Positions 18,152-27,766 of a DNA stretch of 64,000 bases are shown here, in pieces (positions within the stretch are counted from its first letter, which is position 1; the number at the start of each line of letters is the position of its first letter). The stretch is from the NCBI GenBank assembly GCA_965216025.1, contig CBDCEX010000017.1, positions 62,001-126,000 on the forward strand. The letters are read 5' to 3'. Both the position numbers and the translations under genes were made by a program. The stretch comes from JADFQT01 sp965216025 (GTDB lineage Bacteria > Chloroflexota > Dehalococcoidia > Lucifugimonadales > UBA3495). The notes below the pieces were generated by a model. That model made no database searches. It worked only from the letters and a program-made list of their open reading frames with translations, and was not told the origin of the DNA.

Positions 18152-19032
18152 TTATGCCTCTATTCCAGATAGCCGAGCCAGCACCTGGAATAGCACCGCG
18201 AAATCCTGGTCGGCCAGATTCATGCCCCGGGCGGCGTTGAGCCATTGGTTGGTGGTGGCACTGGTGGGTAACGGTACACCAAGCCGCTGTCCCATCTCCA
18301 GGGCCAAGAGCAGGTCCTTTTGGATCATATTTACGTCGAACAGGGGTTCGGGAGGTGGGTCGAGAATCAAGGGGGCCCGATACTTCAATGCGGGGGAGGC
18401 CACCACGCTGTTGAGCAGTACCTCCAGCGCCACCTCCCTTGAAATTCCGCTCTTCTCTGCCAAGAGCAGTCCTTCGCAAAGGGCCAGGATCTGCACCGGG
18501 AGACTCAGGTTGACCGCGATTTTCATCATCACCGCCAACCCGCTGCGCCCACGTAGTTGACCGTGGGACCGATATCCAGCAACACCGGCCGGACTTGTTC
18601 ATAAGCCTCCCGGTCGCCGCCGACCATTATGGACAGCTGCCCGGCCTTCAGGGTAATAACGCTGCCGGAAACCGGCGCATCCAGCATGCGGGCCCCCTTA
18701 TCAGCGACCTGCTGGGCCAACTCCTGGCTGCTGGCAGGACTTACTGTACTCATCTCCAGGTAGATATTGCCCGGACCCAATCCCGCCAGCAGGCCGTTCG
18801 GTCCCTGGGCTACAGCCTGCAACGCCTCGGTGTCTCGCACCATGGTAAAGGTCACTTCGGCGGATTGGGACGCTTCCCTGGGGGTATCCGCCCAATCCAT
18901 TCCCAAATCCAGCAACCATTGGGCCCGGGAGCGGGTGCGGTTATATCCCGTCACCTGATGTCCGGCATCCAGCAGCCGCTGAACCATGGGGCCTCCCATG
19001 TTGCCCAAGCCAATAAACCCCAATCTAGCCAT
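18152..19032 (-). pseudogene. 3-hydroxyisobutyrate-dehydrogenase-like oxidoreductase, frameshifted
   Basis: The N-terminal Rossmann part (from 19032) starts ARLGFIGLGNMGGPMVQRLL, the GxGxMG dinucleotide site of the beta-hydroxyacid dehydrogenases, and continues with APVSGSVITLKAGQLSIMVGG. The frame breaks near 18535 and the helical C-terminal domain continues in another frame to 18152, with the family's KIAVNLSL (catalytic Lys) and FDVNMIQKDL. One base appears to be missing at the GGGTTGGCGG junction. The repaired length of about 293 residues is typical. Substrate could be 3-hydroxyisobutyrate, tartronate semialdehyde or another 3-hydroxyacid. Confidence 0.87.
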
Positions 19033-19408
19033 TTAATATCTCCCTGAAGTAGAATTGTCACCCGACGACTCAGGTACGTTCTATTCCAAACACCGGGGGA
19101 GTAAGCACATTTGAATCCGCCCATCGCCCATCGCTGGGACCAACCCGGGCATCTCCTGCAATATAGCATCCGGCTGGGTATTTCAGCCAATGAGCTGCGT
19201 GGGACCCGCTGAGATCGGTTGCCGCTTGTGTGTTTGCTTCAGGTTTGCTAAAATCTGCCCAGCGCAATCCGGAGGGGCGCTTTTACCCTGTCAATAGTCG
19301 GACTCTGCCCTATCGGTAACAAGGGTTCCTCTATTGTGGCGGGCCGGCGCCAGTGGGCTCTAGGTAAGCGGGGAAACCTTCTATATTCGTTCAAGCAGGA
19401 GGAGAGAT
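19033..19408. other. Divergent intergenic spacer
   Basis: About 375 bp separate the dehydrogenase pseudogene (minus) from the dienelactone hydrolase gene (plus). I see no gene. A ribosome-binding site AGGAGGAG at about 19397-19404 fixes the hydrolase start. Confidence 0.5.
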
Positions 19409-20224
19409 ATGCCGTCATTTTGGGAGAATCTGCGATTTGCAGGTGCGAAACCTGATGATCAACCAGGGCAGTCTTATGACGAGAATGCGGGCGCCGAAAG
19501 CCAGGATATGTTCTTGTACGTCAGCCATCCGCCGCCTAGCGCCGGGACCAGTTGGCCGTCCATCATAGTCGCCCAGGAGGCTTTTGGCGTCAACCGGCAC
19601 ATCGAGAAGGTATGCGACCGATTGGCCGAAGCGGGCTATGTGGCGATAGCGCCGGCCCTATTCCATCGGGAGCATCCCAACCCTAAGCTGGGCTACGGCG
19701 ACGAAGACGCGCCGGCGCGTAATCGGTACATGGGAGCCTTGAGGGACGAGGACATAATTGATGATATCAACCAGGTAGTTATCTGGACTCAGTCGGAGCA
19801 GTTCCGCCGGACCAATGGTCAGCCCATCGGCATCGTTGGCTTCTGCGTCGGTGGACGCATCACCTACTTGGCCGCTACCAGCTGCCCGGGCCTCAGCGCC
19901 GCCGTGTGCTACTACCCAGGCCGGGTGTTGCTTCCCTTCGGCGACGGTCCACCGCCCATCGATCTGACCAGCCAGATCAAGATTCCGCTCATGGGCAACT
20001 TCGGTGGCAAGGATGAGAATCCTTCCCCAGCCGATGTGGCGACCATCGAGGCCAAGCTCAAGGAGGCCGGCGTGACCTACTACTTCAAGTCCTATCCGGA
20101 CGCCGGTCATGGGTTTAACTGCGACGAGCGCGGTAGCTACCACGAGGCTTCGGCAGCCGATGCCTGGTCCCGAACCGTTAGCTTCTTCCAGCAGCACGTT
20201 AAGGCCACTGCCGCAGCACGCTAA
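19409..20224 (+). CDS. Dienelactone hydrolase family protein
   Basis: This 271-residue cytoplasmic alpha/beta hydrolase opens lactone or ester rings; the family's model reaction is dienelactone to maleylacetate in chloroaromatic breakdown. The nucleophile elbow is GFCVGGR with Cys146, a Cys rather than Ser, as in true dienelactone hydrolases. Asp202 (GGKDENPSP) and His234 (DAGHGFNCDE) complete the triad. Length is a little above the usual 230-250 because of an N-terminal extension of about 30 residues. A strong AGGAGG site precedes the ATG and a clear terminator follows, so it is a single-gene transcript. Confidence 0.92.
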   Translation: MPSFWENLRFAGAKPDDQPGQSYDENAGAESQDMFLYVSHPPPSAGTSWPSIIVAQEAFGVNRHIEKVCDRLAEAGYVAIAPALFHREHPNPKLGYGDEDAPARNRYMGALRDEDIIDDINQVVIWTQSEQFRRTNGQPIGIVGFCVGGRITYLAATSCPGLSAAVCYYPGRVLLPFGDGPPPIDLTSQIKIPLMGNFGGKDENPSPADVATIEAKLKEAGVTYYFKSYPDAGHGFNCDERGSYHEASAADAWSRTVSFFQQHVKATAAAR

Positions 20225-20248
20225 GCTTTTAGCTGCCTTAACCAACCT

Positions 20249-20290
20249 AAAAAACCCGGATGCCTTATTTCTGAGGCATCCGGGTTTTTC
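20249..20290 (+). terminator. Rho-independent terminator after the dienelactone hydrolase gene
   Basis: AAAACCCGGATGCCT and AGGCATCCGGGTTTTT form a perfect 14-bp-plus hairpin ending in a T run, with flanking A and T tracts that would let it also serve the convergent gene at 20364. Confidence 0.95.
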
Positions 20291-20363
20291 ATTTTAAATA
20301 GTTACCTCAAGATGTCACCCCGAGCCCTGGCGGGTCTTTTGGACCTGTGCTAAGCGGTGCGGC

Positions 20364-20915
20364 TTATACAAAGGAGTTGCGGAACCGGTAAAGGGTGAAC
20401 TCCGGCTCAACGGGCGCGACGGGCATGTACCCGGTCTCCTGAATTTTTGCCACAATGAACCAGGGTCCCTCCTGGGCCAAAGCGGTTTGGAAGACCGATT
20501 CCAACTCCTCCAGGTCGGTGACCGTGGCCGTGTGCTTGATTCCGCAGCTTTGGGCTACCTGAGCCAGATCGGTGCCCATGGCGGTGTGGCTGGGCTGATG
20601 CCCGGTCTGCCCCCATTCCTCGTTGTCCCATACCACCACGATCAGGTTTTTGGGGGCTTCCCGGCCGATGGTTGCGATGGTGCCCAGATTCATCAAGAGA
20701 GAGCCGTCTCCATCCAGGGATATTACCTGCTCATCGGTTCCCAATGCCATGCCCAGGGCTATCGACGAGCACAGCCCCATGTTGCCGTAGGTGTAGAAAT
20801 TCCGGTCCCGATGCCCGGCATGCCGCAGCTCGTCGCTGGTGGGGCCCAGATTGCCCACTATGGGCCGGTCGCCGGCATGGCGCAAAATAAGCTCGGTAGC
20901 TTCGAATCTAAGCAA
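20364..20915 (-). CDS. TPP-binding decarboxylase, C-terminal (beta) subunit, ComE-like
   Basis: This 183-residue protein corresponds to the TPP-binding half of sulfopyruvate / phosphonopyruvate decarboxylases. The TPP-Mg motif is SLDGDGSLLMN (about residues 67-77), preceded by YGNMGLCSSIALGMALG. The N-terminal half-enzyme is encoded directly upstream (20908-21414) with an 8-bp overlap, so the two form a heteromer like ComD/ComE. The true substrate (sulfopyruvate, phosphonopyruvate or another 2-oxoacid) cannot be told from the sequence. Confidence 0.85.
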   Translation of the reverse strand: MLRFEATELILRHAGDRPIVGNLGPTSDELRHAGHRDRNFYTYGNMGLCSSIALGMALGTDEQVISLDGDGSLLMNLGTIATIGREAPKNLIVVVWDNEEWGQTGHQPSHTAMGTDLAQVAQSCGIKHTATVTDLEELESVFQTALAQEGPWFIVAKIQETGYMPVAPVEPEFTLYRFRNSFV

Positions 20916-21414
20916 GTTTTCCCCCGTGCAGCAGCTGGGTCAAGCAGATGGCAACTGGATTCCGATGGGCGTGGCACAGCTTCATCGCTCCGTTAACTAT
21001 CTCCCCCATGCGATGCTCGTCTTCCAGGGTAAAGTGGACCAGCCCCAAAAGGTCCAGGATGGGCCGGGTGGAGCGCCCCATCGCCACCTGGGCAATGTTG
21101 AATTCCCCGGCCCCTCCCCGCAGGTTGATAAATAGGGGGATGGGAGTGCGAGACGGGATGCACAGGCTGGCCAGGGCGTTAACGCTGTTGCCGAAGCCAC
21201 TGGATTGCATGAATACTGCGGCGTTCTTCCCGACAGCGTAGGACCCCACGGCGATACCTATCGCTTCCTCCTCCCTGGTGGCCGATACCAGATGAAAGTA
21301 GGGGTCCGCGTCAATCAGGCTGGTCACCTGGTCGATGGATATATCCGGTACGTACGCTATCAGGGATGTGTCCCAATCCTTGAGAGATTGGATAATGGTT
21401 TCCGCCCAGCTCAT
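20908..21414 (-). CDS. TPP-binding decarboxylase, N-terminal (alpha) subunit, ComD-like
   Basis: This 168-residue protein is the pyrimidine-binding half of a two-subunit TPP enzyme. It has the catalytic Glu region (ATREEEAIGIAVGSYAVGK, about 45-63) and MQSSGFGNSVNALASL, as in the alpha subunit of sulfopyruvate decarboxylase. It is the first gene of a two-gene run with the beta subunit. The neighbours are hydrolases and flavin oxidoreductases, which fits use of small oxidised organic compounds. Confidence 0.85.
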   Translation of the reverse strand: MSWAETIIQSLKDWDTSLIAYVPDISIDQVTSLIDADPYFHLVSATREEEAIGIAVGSYAVGKNAAVFMQSSGFGNSVNALASLCIPSRTPIPLFINLRGGAGEFNIAQVAMGRSTRPILDLLGLVHFTLEDEHRMGEIVNGAMKLCHAHRNPVAICLTQLLHGGKLA

Positions 21415-21641
21415 ATCTAGCGCTCCTCTTGGCCCGGTGAAAAATCATTTTCACCATATCAGCGGGGTATGACATTGTCAAAAACGGTGGTCAACCTTGA
21501 CACGCTACTTGATCTAAGCCAGAATTCAAGTTGCCGGCGCCCGCCGCCTTTCGTACGGAGCGGCTGGGAGGGCCGGTTAGGTTGATTCAGTTCAAGTAGA
21601 GACCCAGACACATTACCGACATATTCCACGGGAGATAGCTG

Positions 21642-22439
21642 ATGACTACCACTGCTGCCGGGAATCGAACCCAGGTATCCGTTGGGGAAACGCAAGTTGA
21701 GATGTTCTCAGGCGGCTCCGGCCCGCCGCTGTTGTTCCTCCATGGCGCCGGCGGAAATTCCGGTTGGCAAGCCTACCACGAGGAGCTATCCAAAACTCAT
21801 ACCGTATACGTCCCATCTCAACCGGGCTTCAACGGAACCGAGCGACCGGATTGGCTCTATACCATCATCGACCTGGCTCATTTTAATCAGGAAATGGTTC
21901 AAGCCTTGGGCCTGGATCAGTACATCCTGATGGGGTCCTCCATGGGCGGTTGGGTGGCGGCCGAAATGGCCGCGATGGGCACCGCCGTACTGAAGGGACT
22001 TATTCTGGTCGACGCGGCGGGTATCAAGCCGGAAGAGGGTGAAATTACCGAGATATTTATGGTTTCCGCCGATACCCGTCTCCAACAGAGGTTCTACAAC
22101 CCTTCCCAGGTGCCAAACTACGAACAGTACAGTAGAGAGATGACTCCGGAGGAGGCGGTGGTGGAACACGGGAACCGGGAAATGGCTTCCAGATTATGCT
22201 GGAGACCCTATCTGCACAATCCCAGCCTGCCCTACTATCTCCGGAAGACCGCCACTCCGACACTGATTGTGTGGGGCCGGCAGGACGCCATCATTCCTTT
22301 GGAATGCGGCCGACTGTTTGAGAAAGCCCTGCCCAACTCCAGCCTAAAGATTATTGACGACTGCGGCCATTCGCCTGCCCTTGAAAAGCCCCAAGAGTTT
22401 CTGACGGCGGTCAAGCTATTCTTGTCCAGCTTGAATTGA
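21642..22439 (+). CDS. Alpha/beta-fold hydrolase
   Basis: This 265-residue protein has the full alpha/beta hydrolase set: oxyanion HG motif (LLFLHGAGGNSG, about 31-42), nucleophile elbow GSSMGG with Ser100, an acid in VWGRQDAIIP and the catalytic His in DDCGHSPALEKP near the C-terminus. It resembles the C-C bond hydrolases and esterases of aromatic breakdown, but the substrate is not decided by the sequence. It is divergent from the TPP enzyme genes. Confidence 0.88.
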   Translation: MTTTAAGNRTQVSVGETQVEMFSGGSGPPLLFLHGAGGNSGWQAYHEELSKTHTVYVPSQPGFNGTERPDWLYTIIDLAHFNQEMVQALGLDQYILMGSSMGGWVAAEMAAMGTAVLKGLILVDAAGIKPEEGEITEIFMVSADTRLQQRFYNPSQVPNYEQYSREMTPEEAVVEHGNREMASRLCWRPYLHNPSLPYYLRKTATPTLIVWGRQDAIIPLECGRLFEKALPNSSLKIIDDCGHSPALEKPQEFLTAVKLFLSSLN

Positions 22440-22538
22440 CAACCGGCCCGCCCTGCGGGCAGCCGACCGGGCTAACCAGGTACGAACGCATTACTGGGCC
22501 TTGAATCTAAAGCTAAACACGGTCGGTGGAGCCACCGC

Positions 22539-22595
22539 TAGGGGAAATCCCCCCAGTCCCCCTTTGCAAAGGGGGATATAGGGGGATTTCGTACT
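22539..22595. repeat. Palindromic repeat (GGGGGAT / ATCCCCC type)
   Basis: GGAAATCCCCCCAGTCCCCC, then TTTGCAAA, then GGGGGATATAGGGGGATTTC forms an interrupted palindrome around TTTGCAAA. It is a common intergenic repeat type in bacteria and lies in the 220-bp spacer before the LLM oxidoreductase gene. Confidence 0.7.
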
Positions 22596-22660
22596 CTCAA
22601 GTTTAGTAATTTCGTCAGGTACAAGTAAGTCCGAAACCGGGTCAAAGGGAGTAAAAAAAT

Positions 22661-23803
22661 ATGGTGGAAGTTTTCTGGTTTTCCGAGCAACCCTACGGTC
22701 ATGTCCAGGATGAGGACCTGGCTCCCTACGAGTCGGGACGAATGCACTTTCCCAATACAAATTTCGACCCGGAAAAAGCCCATGTCCTCTACAACAACTA
22801 TCACGACCAGTACGCCTGGGCCGATGAGGTCGGCTTCGACGGCATCATGACCAACGAGCATCACTCCGCCTATTGGTGTATGAAACCCTCGGTGAATATC
22901 GACGCCGCGGTCATCTGCAAGGTGACCAAGCGGGCCAAAATCGCCATGTTGGGTAACGTCATCGCCGTAAATGATCCGGTGAAGATGGCTGAAGAGATCG
23001 CCATGCTGGACTGTATTTCCGGCGGCAGGATCATCTCCGGATTCGTAAGGGGCACCGCGGTGGAAACCCTCCACGCCGGAATTAGCCCCACGGAGAACCG
23101 GGACCGCTTCGAAGAGGCCCATGACCTGATCGTGAAGTGCTGGACCGAGCCCGGTCCCTTCCGCTGGGAGGGACGGTACTTTCCCCACCGCATGGTCAAC
23201 CCCTGGGTGCGCCCCATCCAAAAGCCCCATCCCTCGGTCTGGTTCCCCGGCACCGGCAGTCCGGAAAGCGTTATCTGGGCGGCCAAGCACCAGTATCCCT
23301 ACATGAACCTGGGTTCGCTGCTGGACTTGACGAAACAGTTGAAAGGTATTTATTACGAAACGGCTCAGGAAGTGGGCTATGAGCCCGGTCCGCAGCACTT
23401 CGGCTACTTGATGCGCTGCCTGGTGGCAGATACCGATGAGAAGGCTCAGGAGATCGGGCGTACCTTCCTGTGGACGGAGGGACACCGCAATCGAGGTCCC
23501 ATTGAGTTCAACGATCCTCCCGGTTACCAGTCCAGAGAGGCCCTTAAAATAAAAATGTCACGACCCCTCATCGGCACCGGCACCATGGGCAAGCGCATGA
23601 GCTACGAAGATTTGCAGGAGGTCCACAACATAGTGGTGGGCAGCCCGGAGACCGTCATCGAAAAGCTCAGGTTCGTGAGAAAGGACCTGGACCCGGGATA
23701 CATCTTGATCTACGGCAATGAAGGCAACATGGCCCACGAGGATGTCATGCGCTCCATTGAGTTGCTGGGGACCAAGGTTATTCCGGCGCTTAAGGAAGAT
23801 TAG
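22661..23803 (+). CDS. LLM-class flavin-dependent oxidoreductase
   Basis: This 380-residue protein of the bacterial luciferase-like monooxygenase family has YNNYHDQYAWADEVGFDGIMTNEHH near the N-terminus, then the family pattern VNDPVKMAEEIAMLDCISGGRIISGFVRG (about 108-136) and the C-terminal IVVGSPETVIEKL. Such enzymes use reduced FMN or F420 to oxygenate or reduce small organics. It stands alone on the plus strand, after an alpha/beta hydrolase and before a CoA transferase, in a catabolic-looking neighbourhood. A second, broken LLM gene lies at 57340. Confidence 0.9.
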   Translation: MVEVFWFSEQPYGHVQDEDLAPYESGRMHFPNTNFDPEKAHVLYNNYHDQYAWADEVGFDGIMTNEHHSAYWCMKPSVNIDAAVICKVTKRAKIAMLGNVIAVNDPVKMAEEIAMLDCISGGRIISGFVRGTAVETLHAGISPTENRDRFEEAHDLIVKCWTEPGPFRWEGRYFPHRMVNPWVRPIQKPHPSVWFPGTGSPESVIWAAKHQYPYMNLGSLLDLTKQLKGIYYETAQEVGYEPGPQHFGYLMRCLVADTDEKAQEIGRTFLWTEGHRNRGPIEFNDPPGYQSREALKIKMSRPLIGTGTMGKRMSYEDLQEVHNIVVGSPETVIEKLRFVRKDLDPGYILIYGNEGNMAHEDVMRSIELLGTKVIPALKED

Positions 23804-23861
23804 CGAATTCCAGCTGGGACTCAAAATCTTCTTGAGGAAAATTGGGGGGGGGGCAGGTCTT

Positions 23862-23942
23862 GAACCTGCCCCTTCTCCCTTGATGGGAGAAGGTTGGGAT
23901 GAGGGTGATACGCCTCACTTCACTCCTCTCCCACAAGAAGAA
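23862..23942. repeat. Common intergenic repeat with hairpin
   Basis: CCCTTCTCCCTTGATGGGAGAAGGTTGGGATG followed by an ATGAGGGTGATA and a CTCCTCTCCCACAAG tail is a frequent non-coding repeat type in environmental bacteria. CTTCTCCC...GGGAGAAG forms the stem. It lies between two convergent genes and could terminate both. Confidence 0.65.
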
Positions 23943-24680
23943 AGGATGCCGAAGCCCAAAAAGGGATGTACCTTGAGCCTGGAAGCCAAGGAACTGATTA
24001 AACATCCGTTTGGGTATCCCCAAGCTAGCGTATCACCCTGCTCTTTCGCCATGCCTCGATCTGCTCCGCCGTGAATCCCAACTCTCCCAGTACGGCATCG
24101 CTGTGCTGACCCAGAGCGGGGGGAGCGGCGGCTTCCAGCGGTGTATCGCTGAAGCTAGCCAGGAGGCCGGCCATTTTTATCTTTCCAGCGTCCCGATGTT
24201 CCAGGTCGACCAGGAGCTGATTGGCGGCAACCTGCGGGTCGTCGAACAGCTCCTCGACGAAGCGAACCGGCCCGGCCGGGATGCCCCTATTCCCCAGCAG
24301 TTCCAGCCATTCCCCGGTGGTTTTATCTCCGAACAGCCCCTCCGCTTCCCTGATTAGCTCTGCGTTGAAAGCCAGGGCTTCCGAGGATTGAGGGTCATAA
24401 TCCGCCTCGAACCGGATGTCTCTCAGGTTTAGAGCGTCCAGCAGGCGCCTGCGCAGGGGATCGCTGAGGCAGCCCACAGCGATTGCGCCATTCCTGGTTT
24501 GATAGGTCCGGTAATACATGGTCCCGGAGGTCGGAGGGTGTTCCTCCTGGTGGATTTCCAGCATCTCCCGGTAGGAAAATCCCGCCTCCCTCATCGCCGA
24601 TAACGTCTCCACGGTATCATTGCGGTTTTCCCGGTCCAGCGATTCCACCTGGACCACGCGGCTGCCCAGGAGCATGAGCG

Positions 24681-26111
24681 GTAAGTGTTCAGATTTGAGG
24701 GGAAGCGAGCAACCGGCGGCATTCCAGGAGGGGATTGAGACCTCTGGCCCGCCAGGTGCCAAAGAGGGATGCCAAGGTCATCTTGCTGTCGGTGCCCTGC
24801 CCTGAGCGGGTGCCGCCGCTGATCTTGCGACTGGTTACCAGATGCCGCAGGCTCCGCTCGGCGGCGTTGTTGTCTGAGGGCACGGCTGGGTCCGACACGA
24901 AGACAAACAGTTCCTTGATGAACCGTTCCATGCGCCGGCAGAGCTTGGCCTGAACCGCCAGGGGATCTTTAAGGAAAGGCCGCGCCAAGACCATTAGTTT
25001 CTCCTCCAGCATTAGCTGGATGCGATGGCCTGGCTGGGCTCGGGGAAGGACCGAGGCCTTGGCCTCCGTGTAGACCTGGTGAACCGCCTCGGCCCACTGA
25101 GCCAGCCCAGCGTCTTCTGGGTACAACCCTTTCAGGTCATGGATATCCCGCAGCAGATGAGCCCAGCACCGTTGCTTCAGGCCCGGGTAGTGGTTATAGG
25201 CGGCGTAGAAATCACTGACCAACACTCCGCTGAAGGAGGAATCCAGCACCTCATCCACCACCCCCTTATCCCGACCCCGACGCAGGAAGTATCGTTCGCT
25301 GGGAGTGCTGAAGGTCCAAACATAGCCGTTGCTCCCGTCCTGGCGCCAGCCGGTTTCGTCGCCCTGCACCACGGGACTGGCGCGGACTTGCTCGAGCACC
25401 TCTCGCACCGCCGTCTCAGCCTGACGGGCTACTCCATGGACGGCCTGGACGATGGCACCAACACTCAGGTGCAACTGATGGACGGTCTCCAGGTACCATT
25501 GGATGATTCTTATGGGCAACCGTCCCTCCTCCCGCAGGGTCACCATCAGGCTTACCAGATTGACCCCCAGGCGCTGCTGGCCCAGAACCACCCCCTGCAG
25601 GGCCTCTTTGGGCAGCCGGCGCCGCTGGCATACCGGACAGATGCGGGCTACCAGGGCGTGCTCGGTCACTTCTACCGGAGCCACCGGTAGCTCAATGACT
25701 TCCCGAGTTCGCTGTACCCATCCGCCGTTCAGGTGAGTCCCGCAGTCGGGACAGACCGCCACGGCATGCTCAACCCGCTGGGTAGGAGTCATGCGCTGGC
25801 GGGCGAAGCCATGGCGGCGCGGCTTTCTGGGCTCCTTTTTCTCCGGCGCTTGCCGGCTGGAGTGCGGCTGATTACCCGCTATCCCCGACGACCCGCGCCG
25901 GTTGGGACGGGATTCCAGAACCCCAATCCGCCTTTGCAAATCGGCAATGACTGCCCGCTGGCCGGCAATTATCTCCAGCAGAGTTTCGCGACTCGCCGCG
26001 TTCAGGTCTAGTTCAGTGTCCACCTCCCTGGTATGCCACAACTCCCCCGGCCATGCCAGCGTTTTTCCAACGGCTTTGAGCCAATTCACCTCATCAAGTC
26101 TGAACAGTTAC
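24681..26111 (-). mobile_element. IS66-family element, copy 1, with 8-bp target duplication
   Basis: The element is 1431 bp. The ends are GTAAGTGTTCAGATTTGA and (inward from the right) GTAACTGTTCAGACTTGA. The flanks are an exact 8-bp direct repeat CATGAGCG (24673-24680 and 26112-26119), as expected for IS66. It carries only the large transposase gene, with no tnpA or tnpB. A second copy with a broken transposase is at 57772-59210. Confidence 0.95.
24689..26089 (-). CDS. IS66-family transposase (TnpC type)
   Basis: This 466-residue intact transposase has an N-terminal leucine-zipper-like segment (IAGQRAVIADLQRRIGVLES), a Cys zinc-binding part (CPDCGTHLNGG, then ICPVCQRRRL), the DDE core starting at SPVVQGDETGWRQDGSNGYVW, with DFYAAYNHY and the C-terminal DNNAAERSLRHLVTSRKISGG carrying the catalytic Glu. 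Being complete, it may also move the second, frameshifted copy in the window. Confidence 0.93.
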   Translation of the reverse strand: MNWLKAVGKTLAWPGELWHTREVDTELDLNAASRETLLEIIAGQRAVIADLQRRIGVLESRPNRRGSSGIAGNQPHSSRQAPEKKEPRKPRRHGFARQRMTPTQRVEHAVAVCPDCGTHLNGGWVQRTREVIELPVAPVEVTEHALVARICPVCQRRRLPKEALQGVVLGQQRLGVNLVSLMVTLREEGRLPIRIIQWYLETVHQLHLSVGAIVQAVHGVARQAETAVREVLEQVRASPVVQGDETGWRQDGSNGYVWTFSTPSERYFLRRGRDKGVVDEVLDSSFSGVLVSDFYAAYNHYPGLKQRCWAHLLRDIHDLKGLYPEDAGLAQWAEAVHQVYTEAKASVLPRAQPGHRIQLMLEEKLMVLARPFLKDPLAVQAKLCRRMERFIKELFVFVSDPAVPSDNNAAERSLRHLVTSRKISGGTRSGQGTDSKMTLASLFGTWRARGLNPLLECRRLLASPQI

Positions 26112-26890
26112 CATGAGCGCGGTTCCCATAAGAGTGGTTTCAATCATCTGCCCCCGGCCGGTGCGTTCCCGCGAGTAAAGCGCGCCGCAGATGCACCAGG
26201 CCAGGCAAAGCCCCGCGGCGGTATCGACCAGGGGACTGGACCAGATGTGCTGGGGGGCGCCCTCCAACGATTTACCTTCCGCGGCCATCAATCCGGACAT
26301 GGCCTGGACAATAATGTCATAGCCGCGCCGTTCCGCATCGGGTCCGCTGCGGCCGAAAGCGGTGTTCTCGCAGTAGATCAGTTGGGGATTTAGCGCGCTC
26401 AAAGTTTCATAATCCACCCTCAACTTCACCGCCACATCCGGCCGGTAGTTGACCAGCACCACGTCGGCCTGCGGTATCAGCCGGCTCAGAATTTGGGAAG
26501 CGTCTGACGAAGTCAGGTCCAACGTAAAGCTCCGTTTGCCTCGATTGTAGGCCAGAAAACCCCGGCTCTCGGTAGGTGAAAAAGATTGGGTCAAGCGCCA
26601 CGGGTCTCCCCAGGGGGGTTCCACTTTAGTTACCTCTGCGCCCATGTCGGCGAGCAGCATTCCGGCCAGCGGACCGGCAATTATTTCAGTGAATTCCACC
26701 ACCTTGACACCTTGTAATGGGCCCACCATCTGGGACCTCCGCACCTGTTGATTATTTACCAGAGTCGTATTAGTGAAACACCTTGGTTCGCTAGCCAAAG
26801 AGGCTAGGGTGGGATGACCATAATCCAACGAAACGAGATCCGCAACGGCTTACAAGATCCCTCTTCTTGGCGAGTAATCGGCGATATACG

Positions 26891-27766
26891 CTAGGGTGAA
26901 AGGGCGATGAGGACCAAGCCCAGAACAATGACGCTGGAGCCGATGAGCCTGCCCCGGCCGAAAGGCTCCTTCAGGATAAAAACCCCCATCAGCACTCCGA
27001 AGACGATTCCCACTTCCCGGGCTGGAGCCACGTAGCTGACGTTGGACCAGGAGAAAGCCGTCAGGACCAAACCATAAGCCAGATAGGTGAGCAGCCCGGC
27101 GACCAATATCGGGAGAGAATTGAGCCGCAACTCGATCTGAGCCACCTTCCATCCTTGTTTCCCAAGCACGTAGGGAGCCAATCCGATAGCCGACCCCAGG
27201 GTCATTAGATACATGTACAAGAAAGGCTGTACGTGGGCCACACCTCTCTTGTCGACCAGGGCGTAGCAGGTAATAGTTAGGCCGGTAAGGATGGCATAGC
27301 GAGTCCCCGGGTCTTTCAATATAGCTAGCGGCTGCTGGAAAAGCTGGCGGAAGTTTCCCCACCAGGAAACGGTGTATATGCCCAGGACGATGGCTACCAC
27401 GCCAATGATGGCCAAAGGCTCGATCTTTTCGCCGAGGATTATCACCGCCAGGACCGGTATCAACATGGGTCCCACACCCCTGGCAATGGGGTACACCAGG
27501 GATAGGTCGCCCTGGCTGTAACCACGGCCCAGCAGCACAAAGTAGAGGATGTGCACTATGATGGTGGTCAGGACCAGCCACCAGCCCGTTTGTCCAATGG
27601 GGTTCTGCCACAGCAGGATGCCACCCAGGGGAGCCAGTAAGACGCTACCAGCCACCAGCAGCCACCAAACGAACACCTCTTTATCGGATGATCGTTTCAG
27701 CAGCAGATTCCAGGTGGAATGGGCCAGCGCGGCTAGGAGCACAAAGATGAGGGATGCGGCAGTCAT
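26891..27766 (-). CDS. EamA-family (DMT) transporter
   Basis: This 291-residue membrane protein has about ten hydrophobic helices in two similar halves, the EamA arrangement. The first helix holds AHSTWNLLLKRSSD and the second half holds ALVDKRGVAHVQPF, both typical of drug/metabolite transporters. The substrate cannot be read from the sequence. The start at 27766 gives a normal N-terminus in the first membrane helix. It stands alone, 120 bp upstream of the CoA transferase on the same strand. Confidence 0.88.
   Translation of the reverse strand: MTAASLIFVLLAALAHSTWNLLLKRSSDKEVFVWWLLVAGSVLLAPLGGILLWQNPIGQTGWWLVLTTIIVHILYFVLLGRGYSQGDLSLVYPIARGVGPMLIPVLAVIILGEKIEPLAIIGVVAIVLGIYTVSWWGNFRQLFQQPLAILKDPGTRYAILTGLTITCYALVDKRGVAHVQPFLYMYLMTLGSAIGLAPYVLGKQGWKVAQIELRLNSLPILVAGLLTYLAYGLVLTAFSWSNVSYVAPAREVGIVFGVLMGVFILKEPFGRGRLIGSSVIVLGLVLIALSP

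Larger units (their letters stand above)
24025..26729 (-). pseudogene. CaiB/BaiF-family CoA transferase, interrupted by IS66
   Basis: The 5' part (26729-26112) starts VGPLQGVKVVEFTEIIAGPLAGMLLADMGAEV, the signature of type III CoA transferases, and reaches the family's NTAFGRSGPDAERRGYD region. The 3' part (24680-24025) continues with LLGSRVVQVESLDREN to the C-terminal EQIEAWRKSRVI. Removing the IS66 with one copy of CATGAGCG restores GTALMLLGSRV in frame and a protein of about 421 residues, the normal length. An ATG at 26729 with GGAGG seven bases before it is the best start. The family moves CoA between carboxylic acids, for example carnitine, bile acids, oxalate or succinate. Confidence 0.93.

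Noticed and set aside
26850..27611. Long minus-strand frame of 253 codons overlapping the EamA gene
   Set aside because: Its translation is Gly/Pro/Arg-rich with no domain, while the other frame gives a regular ten-helix transporter.
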